Made by a program: the position numbers and the translations under genes. DNA of 64,000 nt, from assembly GCA_039931675.1 (NCBI GenBank), contig JBDTRM010000173.1, forward strand, positions 1-64,000, in the 5' to 3' direction. Source of the stretch: JAEUTH01 sp039931675 (GTDB lineage: Bacteria; Bacteroidota; Bacteroidia; AKYH767-A; OLB10). Positions within the stretch are counted from its first letter, which is position 1; each line of letters starts with the position of its first letter. The notes under the pieces are model-generated. The model was not told the origin of the DNA. It searched no databases and saw only the letters and a program-made list of their open reading frames with translations. Positions 17,544 to 25,548 of the stretch are shown one piece after another.

Positions 17544-17599
17544 TTCTTCAACCCACTGGTGGAGATAATTTATCCCGATTGATATTACCGTGGGTCTTT

Positions 17600-17632
17600 A
17601 CTTTCGGAAAGTTCTTTCAACTTTCCGAAAGT
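17600..17632. repeat. Family B inverted repeat, copy 2
   Basis: ACTTTCGGAAAGT (17600-17612) and ACTTTCCGAAAGT (17620-17632), again spaced by 7 bases, just downstream of the M23 peptidase stop. Confidence 0.85.
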
Positions 17633-17669
17633 TGACGCGAACAACTCCCTCGGGTTATAAATTTAAATC

Positions 17670-19382
17670 CTATTTCAAATACACACTGTTACTAAATTCA
17701 AATATATTTCCTTTTACGTCAGTAACCGTTACTCTCAAAATTTGTTCTCCTTCTTTAAAACGAATGCAAGTGATTTTAAGTAAATCATTTTTTGCATCGT
17801 AAACCGGTACAATTGGTTCGTCATTAACTGTTACTTTATAGGTTGCAATTCCTGAAAGATCATCACGAATTAAAAAAAGCAATGTGTCGTTATTTGAAAG
17901 CGTATCATTGGCATTTTGCCATACTACATTAGGCGGAGTTGAATCAATGGCTACTGCATAACTGCCTAAGGTGCGTATCAATGCACTAACAGCACCGTTT
18001 TTATACATGCCTCCAATGTTGGTGAAAGTGCTGTCTTTATTAACCATTATGATCAGGGCTTTGTCTTGTTCCTCTTTTGTTTTCAAATCGGCTTTTATAG
18101 AAATAGTGGCAGCAGTGCGTAGCGGAATTGTATTATCATTTACATTATGTATTGCAGAATATAATTTGGAATTCTTCCTCGTAACATGGTATTTCAAATC
18201 AATATCATCATACAATGCTTTATCTGAAAGCTGGAGTAAAAATGTTTTTGTTTTAAGATTGTAAGGCCTGTTAAATTTCAAATGCACCCACGATTTATCC
18301 TTTTTTTCAGGAAGAGATTTTTTTCCGTTGGCTTTAAAATAAAAATTAAGCATAGTTGAATTACCTGCATAATCTGTTAATATAAGTTGTGCATGATGCA
18401 GTTTCCTGGCATTGTAAATTCTCTTTATTGATGGAGATTGCGGCAGGTAAACACTGAATGAATCACCCGGCAGCCTGTAACATCTTTCATAAATATTTTT
18501 ATTCAGAACTTTTTCGGCATAATCAATATGTGCATTTACGTAACGCGTTTCATCAAATGCAAATGTTTCAAATTGGTAATGCCATATAATTGAATCATCA
18601 ATACTCAATTGCACTTTATAAATGCCAAGCTTGTTTAAACCTTCACCGGCATAATCATCAGCATTGTAACCAAACTGTGCATCGGCAGTCGTTTTCAGCG
18701 TGTCTTTTAAGGTAAGAATTATTGATTTTGTTTTTAGCATGTAATCATGATCAACTACTGTGGTATCAAAAAGTGAATCCACACCTATCAGTTTTTTATT
18801 TTCATAAATACATAAAGTCCGGAGTATTGGAGGGAGCGTATCATCAATTGCAAAACCAAAAAGCATTGGATTAATAATTTTTTCGGTAACGGCATCGCGC
18901 AACTCAAAATGCAAATGCGGACCGGCAGAGCCTCCCGAATTACCGCTTAACGCAATAATATCGCCTTGCTTAAACCGGAATAAATTGCTGTCAGGAAACA
19001 ATTCTATTTCGAACGATTGCTTTTCAATTTGATTTTGCAAAACATAATTCGCAATGGTATCGCAGTAGCGCTGCAGGTGTCCATACAATGAAACATAACC
19101 ATTCGGATGAGTGATGTACATAGCATTTCCGTATCCGAAAGCGCTCACTTTAATTCGCGATACATAGCCATCAGCAACAGCGTAAACATTTTTACCTTCT
19201 ACACTATCAGTTTTAATATCGAGACCTGAATGAAAATGATTGCTGCGTATCTCACCAAAATTACCTGCAAGCTTTAAAGGAATATCAAGCGGTGAATGAA
19301 AATAATTTTGTGCCGAAGAAATTAAAAATGTAGAATTAAGAATTAAAAATAAAAGAGTTTTTAAAGAGTAATTTTTCTCCAT
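17670..19382 (-). CDS. M23-family peptidase (LytM-like), exported
   Basis: From the ATG at 19382 this is a 570-aa protein with a signal peptide (SLKTLLFLILNSTFLISSAQ). The M23 domain is at the N-terminus of the mature protein: SNHFHSGLDI carries the HxxxD zinc motif and AGPHLHFELRD the HxH motif, with SGNSGGS before it. All metal ligands appear to be present, so it may be an active peptidoglycan endopeptidase in the periplasm. The remaining about 400 residues are strand-rich, Ig-like segments (TPPNVVWQNANDTLSNND) and may bind the wall or partners. An in-frame start six codons earlier (19400) is possible but adds nothing to the signal. It is alone between two repeat-rich gaps; the nearest genes on the strand are the M48 protease and a lipoprotein. 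Confidence 0.85.
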   Translation of the reverse strand: MEKNYSLKTLLFLILNSTFLISSAQNYFHSPLDIPLKLAGNFGEIRSNHFHSGLDIKTDSVEGKNVYAVADGYVSRIKVSAFGYGNAMYITHPNGYVSLYGHLQRYCDTIANYVLQNQIEKQSFEIELFPDSNLFRFKQGDIIALSGNSGGSAGPHLHFELRDAVTEKIINPMLFGFAIDDTLPPILRTLCIYENKKLIGVDSLFDTTVVDHDYMLKTKSIILTLKDTLKTTADAQFGYNADDYAGEGLNKLGIYKVQLSIDDSIIWHYQFETFAFDETRYVNAHIDYAEKVLNKNIYERCYRLPGDSFSVYLPQSPSIKRIYNARKLHHAQLILTDYAGNSTMLNFYFKANGKKSLPEKKDKSWVHLKFNRPYNLKTKTFLLQLSDKALYDDIDLKYHVTRKNSKLYSAIHNVNDNTIPLRTAATISIKADLKTKEEQDKALIIMVNKDSTFTNIGGMYKNGAVSALIRTLGSYAVAIDSTPPNVVWQNANDTLSNNDTLLFLIRDDLSGIATYKVTVNDEPIVPVYDAKNDLLKITCIRFKEGEQILRVTVTDVKGNIFEFSNSVYLK

Positions 19383-19446
19383 TGTTATATTTGAAATCAC
19401 GTCAAAGCAAAGAAAAACATTTGGTTTGGTTTTGACATGGATGTGA

Positions 19447-19474
19447 TGTCAGACACGTCAAAGGGTGTCAGACA
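19447..19474. repeat. Direct repeat TGTCAGACA
   Basis: TGTCAGACA occurs twice, 19 bases apart, around GTCAAAGGG. It lies 65 bases upstream of the M23 gene start, where a regulator could bind, though it may be part of a dispersed repeat. Confidence 0.5.
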
Positions 19475-19686
19475 TCTTTAGGAAACGCTAATCTTCTTTC
19501 AATCAACTTAATTTATTATAACACGATCATGGGTTTTCATTTCCAAAAAGTTTCTGAATGACATTCAGTGGATGTGGTTCAGGAGGAAACCTGTTGATGG
19601 TTTAGAAGAGGTTTGATGTGATGCAACCCACCCATTTATTCCCTACTTTTCATAAACCATTCTAATAAGTATAGGGTTTAAAAAAC

Positions 19687-19726
19687 AAAAAGGGATTCTT
19701 AATTTTCAGATTAAGAATCCCTTTTT
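19687..19726 (-). terminator. Strong bidirectional terminator
   Basis: AAAAAGGGATTCTTAA (19687-19702) and its exact reverse complement (19711-19726) enclose an 8-base loop; T-runs occur on both strands. On the minus strand it ends the lipoprotein gene whose stop is at 19756. Confidence 0.9.
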
Positions 19727-19755
19727 CAATTTTTATTTTGCCTGTACAAACAGTA

Positions 19756-20745
19756 TTAATAACTTAAAATCACACTATTGGTTTTTCCTGATGAGGTCCA
19801 GGTTACTTTAAAACCATAAGCACAGGTAGAAGGAGTGGGATTTCCGTCAACATCAACACCGAGTGTTAACATAAAATCTTCATTATTTACGTGATGCACT
19901 AACTCGCCTGAGGTAAATCTCCATAACCCGCAATAAGTATTGGAAAGCAAAGGAGAATTATAATACGTAGTGAAACCATATCCATAGCGGTTAACTCCCC
20001 AGGTATCCGCTGAATTGAAACCATTAATTGTTGTATCGCCTTTGGCAGTAAAAGTGATGTGAGCATACTGTATGCCCGGATTTACGTTTGCCTTCACGTA
20101 ATTCCATTCAGTAGTACGCGCACTGTTCCATGTAGCATTAAGATTGTTATCAAATGTAACGGCAATATTAAATGCTCGTTCCTGGTATTTAAGGCTTTTT
20201 GTGCTTAATAAAAATGCTATCCAATCGTTCCCGTTAATATTCTTAAGCGTTTTTACACCATTAAACATAATGGATTTATTATCGCTCTGCCTTGTAATTT
20301 TAAAATTGATAAAAGTTTCTGTAAGCACTGCGCCAGGGTCACTCCAATGCGTACCACTTGTTAGCTGCACTTTTATTTGTCCTGAACGCAGACGCGATGG
20401 ACTGAAGCACGATGTAACACCATCGAAATTGAAGAAAAGAATTTTCTGTGCAATCTGCGATGAGTCAATTGTAACGCCACATAATGGGCTTGAAAGAATT
20501 TCAGGCATTTCTCCGCCATTCTTAAAGGCAGGTATATCGCCTAATGCATTATTTATATCATTGTCGGCCTGGTCAACTTCCGACTTGTAATTATTTGCAT
20601 CTGTATTAAACTGTTCCACCTTAGGGTCTAAAGTGGCATTTTCCTTTTTGCAGGAAGTTATAAGAGCAACCGCACACAGCCCAATAATTCCTAAAATCAA
20701 TAAGTGTTTTTTCATTTTCATTTTAATCAGAGTTTTATGTTTCAT
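19756..20745 (-). CDS. Lipoprotein of unknown function
   Basis: The protein has a lipoprotein signal peptide: hydrophobic LLILGIIGLCAVALITSC, then KKENATLDP. Three in-frame ATGs (20745, 20721, 20715) lie close together; the outermost is listed, but the innermost gives the most usual signal length (MKKHLL). After the lipid Cys there is a helical stretch (DTDANNYKSEVDQADNDINNAL-like, about 44-66) and then strand-rich sequence with paired Cys (SPLCGVTIDSSQIAQ, TSCFSPSRLRSGQ; late YCGLWRF and STCAYGF). No family was recognised. It appears to be a single-gene unit: its stop is followed by a strong terminator and about 400 gene-free bases lie upstream. It is probably surface- or periplasm-exposed. 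Confidence 0.7.
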   Translation of the reverse strand: MKHKTLIKMKMKKHLLILGIIGLCAVALITSCKKENATLDPKVEQFNTDANNYKSEVDQADNDINNALGDIPAFKNGGEMPEILSSPLCGVTIDSSQIAQKILFFNFDGVTSCFSPSRLRSGQIKVQLTSGTHWSDPGAVLTETFINFKITRQSDNKSIMFNGVKTLKNINGNDWIAFLLSTKSLKYQERAFNIAVTFDNNLNATWNSARTTEWNYVKANVNPGIQYAHITFTAKGDTTINGFNSADTWGVNRYGYGFTTYYNSPLLSNTYCGLWRFTSGELVHHVNNEDFMLTLGVDVDGNPTPSTCAYGFKVTWTSSGKTNSVILSY

Positions 20746-21150
20746 GCAAGGTAACTACTTTATATTTTAAAGCCAACGATGGTATATTAAATTATTCGTT
20801 ACAGTTCAGCAGGTAAACTAATTGATTATTAAAGTATAATTTTTTAAACAGGTAAGTGTTTGCATCATCAATAATTTGAATTTGAATTACTTAACTTTTT
20901 TGAATTTTTTTGCAACTAAAAAATGGAAACATTTATATCAGCATTAATAGGCGTTTCAAGACAAATTAGGCACCTGAACAGTAACAATTATTCTTAATAT
21001 CAATTTCAACTCAGTTGCGGGTTACGATCAAATGACATCAATTAACGATAAGCATAAAACTTTTATCTCGATTATTGGTTTGGCAATTTGAGAATTTGTG
21101 TAAATAATATTTTAGTATTCAAAATCAACGATTAGGTTTGTACGCTATTT
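20746..21150. other. Gene-free stretch, divergent upstream region
   Basis: This AT-rich gap separates the divergent lipoprotein and hydrolase genes and must hold both promoters. One candidate for the hydrolase is given separately (21111-21140). No repeat element, RNA gene or small frame was found in the rest. Confidence 0.6.
21111..21140 (+). promoter_or_regulatory. Candidate promoter for the alpha/beta hydrolase gene
   Basis: TTTA at 21111-21114 (consensus TTTG) and TAGGTTTG at 21133-21140 (consensus TAnnTTTG) are 18 bases apart. The leader would be only a few bases before the ATG at 21151, which is unusually short and lowers confidence. Confidence 0.4.
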
Positions 21151-21978
21151 ATGATTTACCCCGATCAATACATCCATTACAAAGGCTACCAGTTAAACTA
21201 TCGTAAATTCGGCAATGGTAGTAAGGCTTTGCTTGCTTTTCACGGCTTTAATCGTTCAGGCGATGACTGGGCTGCTTTTGAAAAATATATCGGTGACACC
21301 TTTACTATATATGCCTTTGATATTTTTTATCATGGCGATAGTCACATTGATGAAAAAATAGCCGAGCCTTATATCGGCAAAACAGAGTTAACTGAAATTG
21401 TAACACGACTAATGCGCGAAAACAGGATACAACGTATTTCGCTGATAGGATATTCTTTAGGTGGCAAAATGGTTTTATGTCTTATTGAAACCATGCCCGG
21501 ACAAATTGATGATGCATTTATCATGGCGCCTGATGGAATTAAGATCAACTTCTGGAACAGTTTTGCTTCAAGGTCATTTCTGGGCAGAATTATTTTCAAT
21601 CATGTTATTAATGATCCACGTTACATTTTAAAATTTTCATCGTTATTACTTCGCGCTAAACTCATCCATAAAAAATTAGATGTATTCATTAGAACACATT
21701 TGACTGATAAAGAACAGCGCGAAAGGGTTTTAAATATCTGGATACTTTTTAAAGATATGATTCCTGATAAAAGCCGGGTGCGCAAACATATTTTGCGATA
21801 CAAAATCAACTTCCAGATGTTCTTTGGAAAATATGATGTAATCATTCCTGCAAAACCGGGAGAAAATTTTGCAAAGCAAATAGGGAAATCTTGTTTTCAC
21901 TTGCTTGATTGCGGCCACAATATGAGCGGTATGGTTTACGAAATTTGTGAAGTGATCAATAAAAGTATTTCAAAATGA
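21151..21978 (+). CDS. Alpha/beta hydrolase
   Basis: This 275-aa protein has the alpha/beta-hydrolase fold: an oxyanion HG motif (LLAFHGFNRSGDDW), the nucleophile elbow LIGYSLGGKMV with Ser near residue 107, and candidate acid and base in MFFGKYDVIIP and LLDCGHNMSG. No signal peptide is present, so it is cytosolic. The middle region (about 140-215) is a helical cap. The substrate is unknown; similar proteins act on esters, lactones or epoxides. It is the only gene in its transcription unit, divergent from the lipoprotein and convergent with rpmH. A TAGGTTTG promoter element lies directly upstream. The start ATG is the only reasonable choice, since IHYKGYQLNYRKFG is the normal first strand pair. 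Confidence 0.8.
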   Translation: MIYPDQYIHYKGYQLNYRKFGNGSKALLAFHGFNRSGDDWAAFEKYIGDTFTIYAFDIFYHGDSHIDEKIAEPYIGKTELTEIVTRLMRENRIQRISLIGYSLGGKMVLCLIETMPGQIDDAFIMAPDGIKINFWNSFASRSFLGRIIFNHVINDPRYILKFSSLLLRAKLIHKKLDVFIRTHLTDKEQRERVLNIWILFKDMIPDKSRVRKHILRYKINFQMFFGKYDVIIPAKPGENFAKQIGKSCFHLLDCGHNMSGMVYEICEVINKSISK

Positions 21979-22033
21979 AACTGAGTAATCTATTTCAAAA
22001 AAATATTTCCGCTTCAATTATAATAAATGAAAA

Positions 22034-22061
22034 AAGGCCGCTGCTAAGAATCAGCGACCTT
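22034..22061 (-). terminator. Rho-independent terminator for rpmH
   Basis: AAGGCCGCTG and CAGCGACCTT form a 10-bp stem with one G-U pair. On the minus strand the stem is followed by TTTTTT. It is 39 bases after the rpmH stop. Confidence 0.75.
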
Positions 22062-22099
22062 CCTAAGTGAAGTTTATACGTAACTAAATCTTCCGATGG

Positions 22100-22258
22100 T
22101 TATTTGATGTAAGTGCGCTCGTCAGATACGGTTAATACTCTGCGTCCTCTTTTTCTACGTGCTGCCAATACTCTGCGACCATTTGCAGATGACATCCTTT
22201 TGCGAAAACCGTGCTTGTTGCTACGCTTACGATTACTGGGTTGATATGTTCTTTTCAT
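22100..22258 (-). CDS. rpmH: 50S ribosomal protein L34
   Basis: Translation of this short frame gives MKRTYQPSNRKRSNKHGF, then RKRMSSANGRRVLAARR and a basic tail ending TYIK, 52 aa in all. This is unmistakably L34, the small basic protein of the large ribosomal subunit. In many bacteria rpmH sits beside rnpA and dnaA, but here neither is seen: upstream is rsmG and downstream the hydrolase on the other strand. A promoter (22347-22376) and a terminator (22034-22061) bracket the gene, so it is expressed alone. The TAA stop and ATG start are clear and length is normal for the phylum (about 50-53 aa). Confidence 0.97.
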   Translation of the reverse strand: MKRTYQPSNRKRSNKHGFRKRMSSANGRRVLAARRKRGRRVLTVSDERTYIK

Positions 22259-22346
22259 GATAATTTATTATTCAATATTGTTTTGGGAATTTGTAAGAAT
22301 CGAAGGTAAACTTAGTTCGGAGTCTAATCTCCTTTCCTTACGGGGA

Positions 22347-22376
22347 CAAAAATAGGAAATAAGAACAAGGCTAAAA
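22347..22376 (-). promoter_or_regulatory. Candidate promoter for rpmH
   Basis: Read on the minus strand, TTTT (22376-22373) and TATTTTTG (22354-22347) are 18 bases apart, fitting TTTG-n19-TAnnTTTG. The leader to the rpmH start would be about 80 bases. Confidence 0.5.
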
Positions 22377-22471
22377 GGCTTTTATTAAAAAGAATTTGAA
22401 AATAGTTATTAACAGTTGACAATCAATGATTTATGCAAAAAAAGCTGAAAATCTGCCCGATTTATTAAATT

Positions 22472-23101
22472 TTAAAGTGGCAGGTAAACCAATTTCTTAG
22501 TTTCGAAAAAATCTTCATCAAAATAGCTATTTAGTGTCAAAATGGAAATTTTTTTGGCAAAAAGCCTGATTTCTTCGTCAATGTCACCTCCTTTTAAACA
22601 AATCAGTCCGTTTTTGAGTTCATTTTGATTTTTCGGCTTTACTTTCTCATTTGACCATCTGACTAGGTCATTTAGGGGAGCGGTTGCCCGGCTTACTATA
22701 AAATCGAATTGAAATTTCACATCCTCGGCCCTGCTTTGAATCGCAATTACATTTTTCAATCCAATGCTTTTTGAAACCTCTTCAACTACTTTTATTTTCT
22801 TTCCGATTGAATCAACTAATGTGAATTTACATTCGGGAAAAAATATTGCTAATGGTATTCCAGGAAATCCTCCACCGGTTCCTATATCTAAAATTTCTGT
22901 TTGGGATTTGAATGAAATAAATTTTGCAATTGCTAATGAATGTAAAACATGATGCAGCATCAGGTTATCAATATCCTTTCGGGAAATCACATTTATTTTT
23001 TCATTCCACTCTTTATATAAAGTCGGCAGTTCGTCAAATTGTTTTTGCTGATGTTCAGAAAGTTCAGGGAAATATTTTTTTATAAGGATAGAATCGTTCA
23101 T
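22472..23101 (-). CDS. rsmG: 16S rRNA (guanine527-N7)-methyltransferase RsmG
   Basis: The 209-aa protein is RsmG (GidB), which methylates G527 of 16S rRNA with S-adenosylmethionine. Diagnostic segments are EWNEKINVISRKDIDNLMLHH, split near residues 30-50, the SAM-binding LDIGTGGGFPGIPLAI near 71-86 and ISRATAPLNDL-type sequence (FIVSRATAPLNDLVRW). Length is normal. The start ATG overlaps the stop of the glutathione peroxidase gene by four bases (23098-23101), so the two are translated from one mRNA. There is no signal peptide and the enzyme is cytosolic. Its activity affects streptomycin sensitivity in other bacteria. Confidence 0.92.
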   Translation of the reverse strand: MNDSILIKKYFPELSEHQQKQFDELPTLYKEWNEKINVISRKDIDNLMLHHVLHSLAIAKFISFKSQTEILDIGTGGGFPGIPLAIFFPECKFTLVDSIGKKIKVVEEVSKSIGLKNVIAIQSRAEDVKFQFDFIVSRATAPLNDLVRWSNEKVKPKNQNELKNGLICLKGGDIDEEIRLFAKKISILTLNSYFDEDFFETKKLVYLPL

Positions 23102-23619
23102 TTAACATGGCTTAATATTTCATCACTCATAGGTTTAACCTTTGAACGGAAGCGATGAATCAATTCTCCTTTTTCATTGAAAAGAAATTTTTCAAAGTTC
23201 CAGTGAATGTCTCCGGTGAAATCAGGATTCTTTTGTTCAATCAACCATTTGAAAAAAGGATCAATATCATCTCCCTTTACAGAAACCTTTGAAGCCATTG
23301 GAAATGTTACGCTATAATTCTTTTTGCAAAAAGCTGCTATGTCACTATTGCTGCCCGGTTCCTGTCCCCCAAAGTTGTTTGCCGGAAAGCCGATGATTAC
23401 TAATTTGTCTCTATTTTCACTATACAATTTTTGCAAATCTTCATATTGCGGTGTGTAGCCACATTCTGATGCAGTATTCACAATCATTATTTTTTTGCCT
23501 TTAAAATCTGCGAGGTTTATTGTTTTACCATCAAGCGATTTTACTTTGAAATCGTAAATGCTTTGCGCAAGCACAGTCTGTGTTAACATTATGAAGAGTA
23601 TTACTACCAGCTTTTTCAT
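23098..23619 (-). CDS. Glutathione peroxidase family protein, exported
   Basis: This 173-aa protein begins with a signal peptide (MKKLVVILFIMLTQTVLAQ), then the glutathione-peroxidase fold: NTASECGYTPQYEDL with the peroxidatic Cys, FPANNFGGQEPGSN with the Gln, and WNFEKFLFNEKGEL with the Trp. The active residue is Cys (TGT/TGC-type codon), not selenocysteine. Enzymes of this class usually use thioredoxin rather than glutathione. The signal peptide implies periplasmic removal of peroxides. The stop overlaps the rsmG start by four bases. It is the first gene of that pair and follows a gap after the 128-aa gene at 23718. Confidence 0.9.
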   Translation of the reverse strand: MKKLVVILFIMLTQTVLAQSIYDFKVKSLDGKTINLADFKGKKIMIVNTASECGYTPQYEDLQKLYSENRDKLVIIGFPANNFGGQEPGSNSDIAAFCKKNYSVTFPMASKVSVKGDDIDPFFKWLIEQKNPDFTGDIHWNFEKFLFNEKGELIHRFRSKVKPMSDEILSHVK

Positions 23620-23717
23620 TTTAGAAATTAATTTTATGCTAAGAACATCTTTTTTTCATTTCATCAATCCATTCAAACAAAATGTTGCAATTAAAGTTTT
23701 ACTAAATTTTTCGGATT

Positions 23718-24104
23718 TCAGATGCTTTTCCAATACCACTCTTCCGTTTTAATGGAAGTTTCTCTCTGGAACCAATAATCCTTGGTTACTATCTGTCCTG
23801 AAGGAATTTTTAGTTCACGATTAAACACTGCATTTATAGGGCTAAATGAAACATCTGTTACACCAACTGTAAATGTAGCGGGTGCCACAGGTGCTTCAAT
23901 TGCGGGAGTTGCTTCACCTTCAACTGTTGCTGCAGGCTTTGCGGCAGCTTTTGGCGGAGGACTTGGAACTACCACCACAGTATATTTATTGAACTCCAAT
24001 AACTGTTTTAAAAAAGCAACACGCTCGTCCGAACAGTTTTTTTCTACGATGCCACATTTAACATCGCCCAGGTCTTCAAAAGAATGTGTTGGATTTAATG
24101 CCAT
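23718..24104 (-). CDS. Unknown 128-aa protein downstream of nuoN
   Basis: The protein has three parts: an N-terminal segment (about 1-47) with two Cys (VKCGIVEKNCSDERVAFLKQL), an Ala/Pro-rich linker (about 48-80, PSPPPKAAAKPAAT...APVAPATF), and a strand-rich end (TVGVTDVSFSPINAVFNREL, KDYWFQRETS). No signal peptide or membrane helix is seen. It lies 39 bases after the nuoN stop on the same strand and no terminator is visible between, so it may be the last gene of the nuo transcript. I do not recognise a named family; the linker between two folded parts suggests a two-domain adaptor. Base composition is like that of its neighbours, apart from the Ala codons in the linker. Confidence 0.65.
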   Translation of the reverse strand: MALNPTHSFEDLGDVKCGIVEKNCSDERVAFLKQLLEFNKYTVVVVPSPPPKAAAKPAATVEGEATPAIEAPVAPATFTVGVTDVSFSPINAVFNRELKIPSGQIVTKDYWFQRETSIKTEEWYWKSI

Positions 24105-24143
24105 GATTTAACTTTGTTTTGAAATTATTGAGACCCAATTTAA

Positions 24144-25547
24144 TTATAGCAATGAGTTAATATAATCGTACAGCATGCTTGCAAAACCTGTTAGTATAAT
24201 TCCCGCCATGCAAATCATCAATGCTACTTTTGAAAAAATGCTTCCTTCAATTTTTGCAATTGGCTCATTATTTTCTTCAACAAAAATTGCTTTCACCACG
24301 CGTAAATAATAGTAAAGTGATACCACCATATTGAGCACTGCAATAATGATGAGCACATAATTTCCTTTGCTTGCTCCGGCTGTTACCAAAAACATCTTTC
24401 CGAAGAAGCCTGCTGTTGGCGGTATTCCAGCCAATGAAAACAATGAGATGGTGATTACCCAACTTAATGTTTTATTATTTTTATAAAATGCTTTATAGTC
24501 GCTGATGTTTTCTTTATCTGTTTGAGCCGATACCAGGGTTATCACTCCAAACGCACCTAAGTTTGAGAAAACATATACTATCAAAAAATAAATGCTTGCT
24601 GTGATTCCCATGTTATTTCCAGAAGAAATTCCGAGTAAGATAAATCCAACTTGCGAGATGGAAGAGAAAGCAAGAAAACGTTTGATATTATTTTGGCGAA
24701 TAGCAAAAAGATTTCCAATGGTGATGGTCAATACAATCGTTAAGAACAACATATTGTACCAAACATTTGGTGCGTTTTCAAACAAAGGATTTAAGATGGA
24801 AATGAAAACAAAAACCATTGCAGCTTTTGATATCACTGATAGGTAAGCTGTAACCGGAACAGGAGCGCCTTCATAAACATCGGCTGTCCAAAGATGAAAA
24901 GGAACAGCAGAAAGTTTAAATGCAAATCCTGTGAAAATAAAAATCAACGATAACATTTGCAGCGGTCCGCTTGTGATCAGTTTTGGTAGCTCAGCAAAAT
25001 TTAAAGTTCCTGTTGTTCCGTATATCATCGAAATACCAAACAACATGATGCATGATGCAAATGCTGATGATAGAATCATCTTTACAGCGGCTTCAGATGA
25101 TTTCAATTTCTCAAGATCGAAATTTACAATTGCTGCTAAAGGAATAGATGCCAACTCCAATCCAAGATAGAACATTAAGAAATTGCCGCTCGAAATCATG
25201 AAAAACATTCCAAGCAATGTGGTGAGTAATAAAATATAAAACTCAACAACATGTTTGTGATTTTTAATCCATTCATAAGCTTGTAATGAAATAATTAAGG
25301 TTCCGAAATTCAAAATATTTTTTTCTAACGATATCAAATCTGTAGCATGGTGCATTCCGCTAAAAAGCCAGCCCGTGCCGTTGCCGATAAATCCAATTGC
25401 AAAATTAATGAGCAGTAAAAAATTGGTAAGATGGATAAGTGATGTGTTTTCTTTGATGCCATCCCACACTTTTAAAATCAGCAAAATAAAGATGATGAGC
25501 GATATGCTCAACTCGGGTTTCATCAATATGAAAAAGTCTGTATTCAT
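24144..25547 (-). CDS. nuoN: NADH-quinone oxidoreductase subunit N
   Basis: From the ATG at 25547 NuoN is 467 aa, starting one base after the nuoM stop (25549). An earlier in-frame start at 25574 would overlap nuoM and adds nine hydrophilic residues, so it is rejected. The protein has about 14 membrane helices and the antiporter-like core: LGLELASIPLAAIVNFD carries the conserved Glu, VPFHLWTADVYEGAPVPVTAYLSV the Lys/His region, and KRFLAFSSISQVGF the central Lys. NuoN is one of three proton-pumping subunits in the membrane arm. It is the last nuo gene in the operon; the 128-aa gene follows 39 bases later. Confidence 0.92.
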   Translation of the reverse strand: MNTDFFILMKPELSISLIIFILLILKVWDGIKENTSLIHLTNFLLLINFAIGFIGNGTGWLFSGMHHATDLISLEKNILNFGTLIISLQAYEWIKNHKHVVEFYILLLTTLLGMFFMISSGNFLMFYLGLELASIPLAAIVNFDLEKLKSSEAAVKMILSSAFASCIMLFGISMIYGTTGTLNFAELPKLITSGPLQMLSLIFIFTGFAFKLSAVPFHLWTADVYEGAPVPVTAYLSVISKAAMVFVFISILNPLFENAPNVWYNMLFLTIVLTITIGNLFAIRQNNIKRFLAFSSISQVGFILLGISSGNNMGITASIYFLIVYVFSNLGAFGVITLVSAQTDKENISDYKAFYKNNKTLSWVITISLFSLAGIPPTAGFFGKMFLVTAGASKGNYVLIIIAVLNMVVSLYYYLRVVKAIFVEENNEPIAKIEGSIFSKVALMICMAGIILTGFASMLYDYINSLL

Positions 25548-25548
25548 T

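Larger units (their letters stand above)
17328..17669. other. Gene-free stretch with family B hairpins
   Basis: This 342-base gap holds at least five arms of the ACTTTCGGAAAGT element: two hairpins (17428-17460 and 17600-17632) and one single copy (17531-17543). No coding frame or clear promoter is seen. Confidence 0.7.
19383..19755. other. Gene-free stretch with direct repeat and terminator
   Basis: The gap contains a direct repeat of TGTCAGACA (19447-19455 and 19466-19474) and a strong terminator (19687-19726). The rest shows no frame or recognised motif. Confidence 0.6.

Noticed and set aside
20746..21150. Possible small RNA or riboswitch in the divergent gap
   Set aside because: No stable hairpin series, T-run or known aptamer pattern was seen.
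23098..23619. Selenocysteine in the glutathione peroxidase
   Set aside because: The active-site codon is an ordinary Cys codon in an uninterrupted frame.
23782..24111. 109-aa plus-strand frame opposite the 128-aa gene
   Set aside because: It mirrors the Ala/Pro linker of the minus-strand gene; the minus-strand frame has better composition and fits operon spacing.
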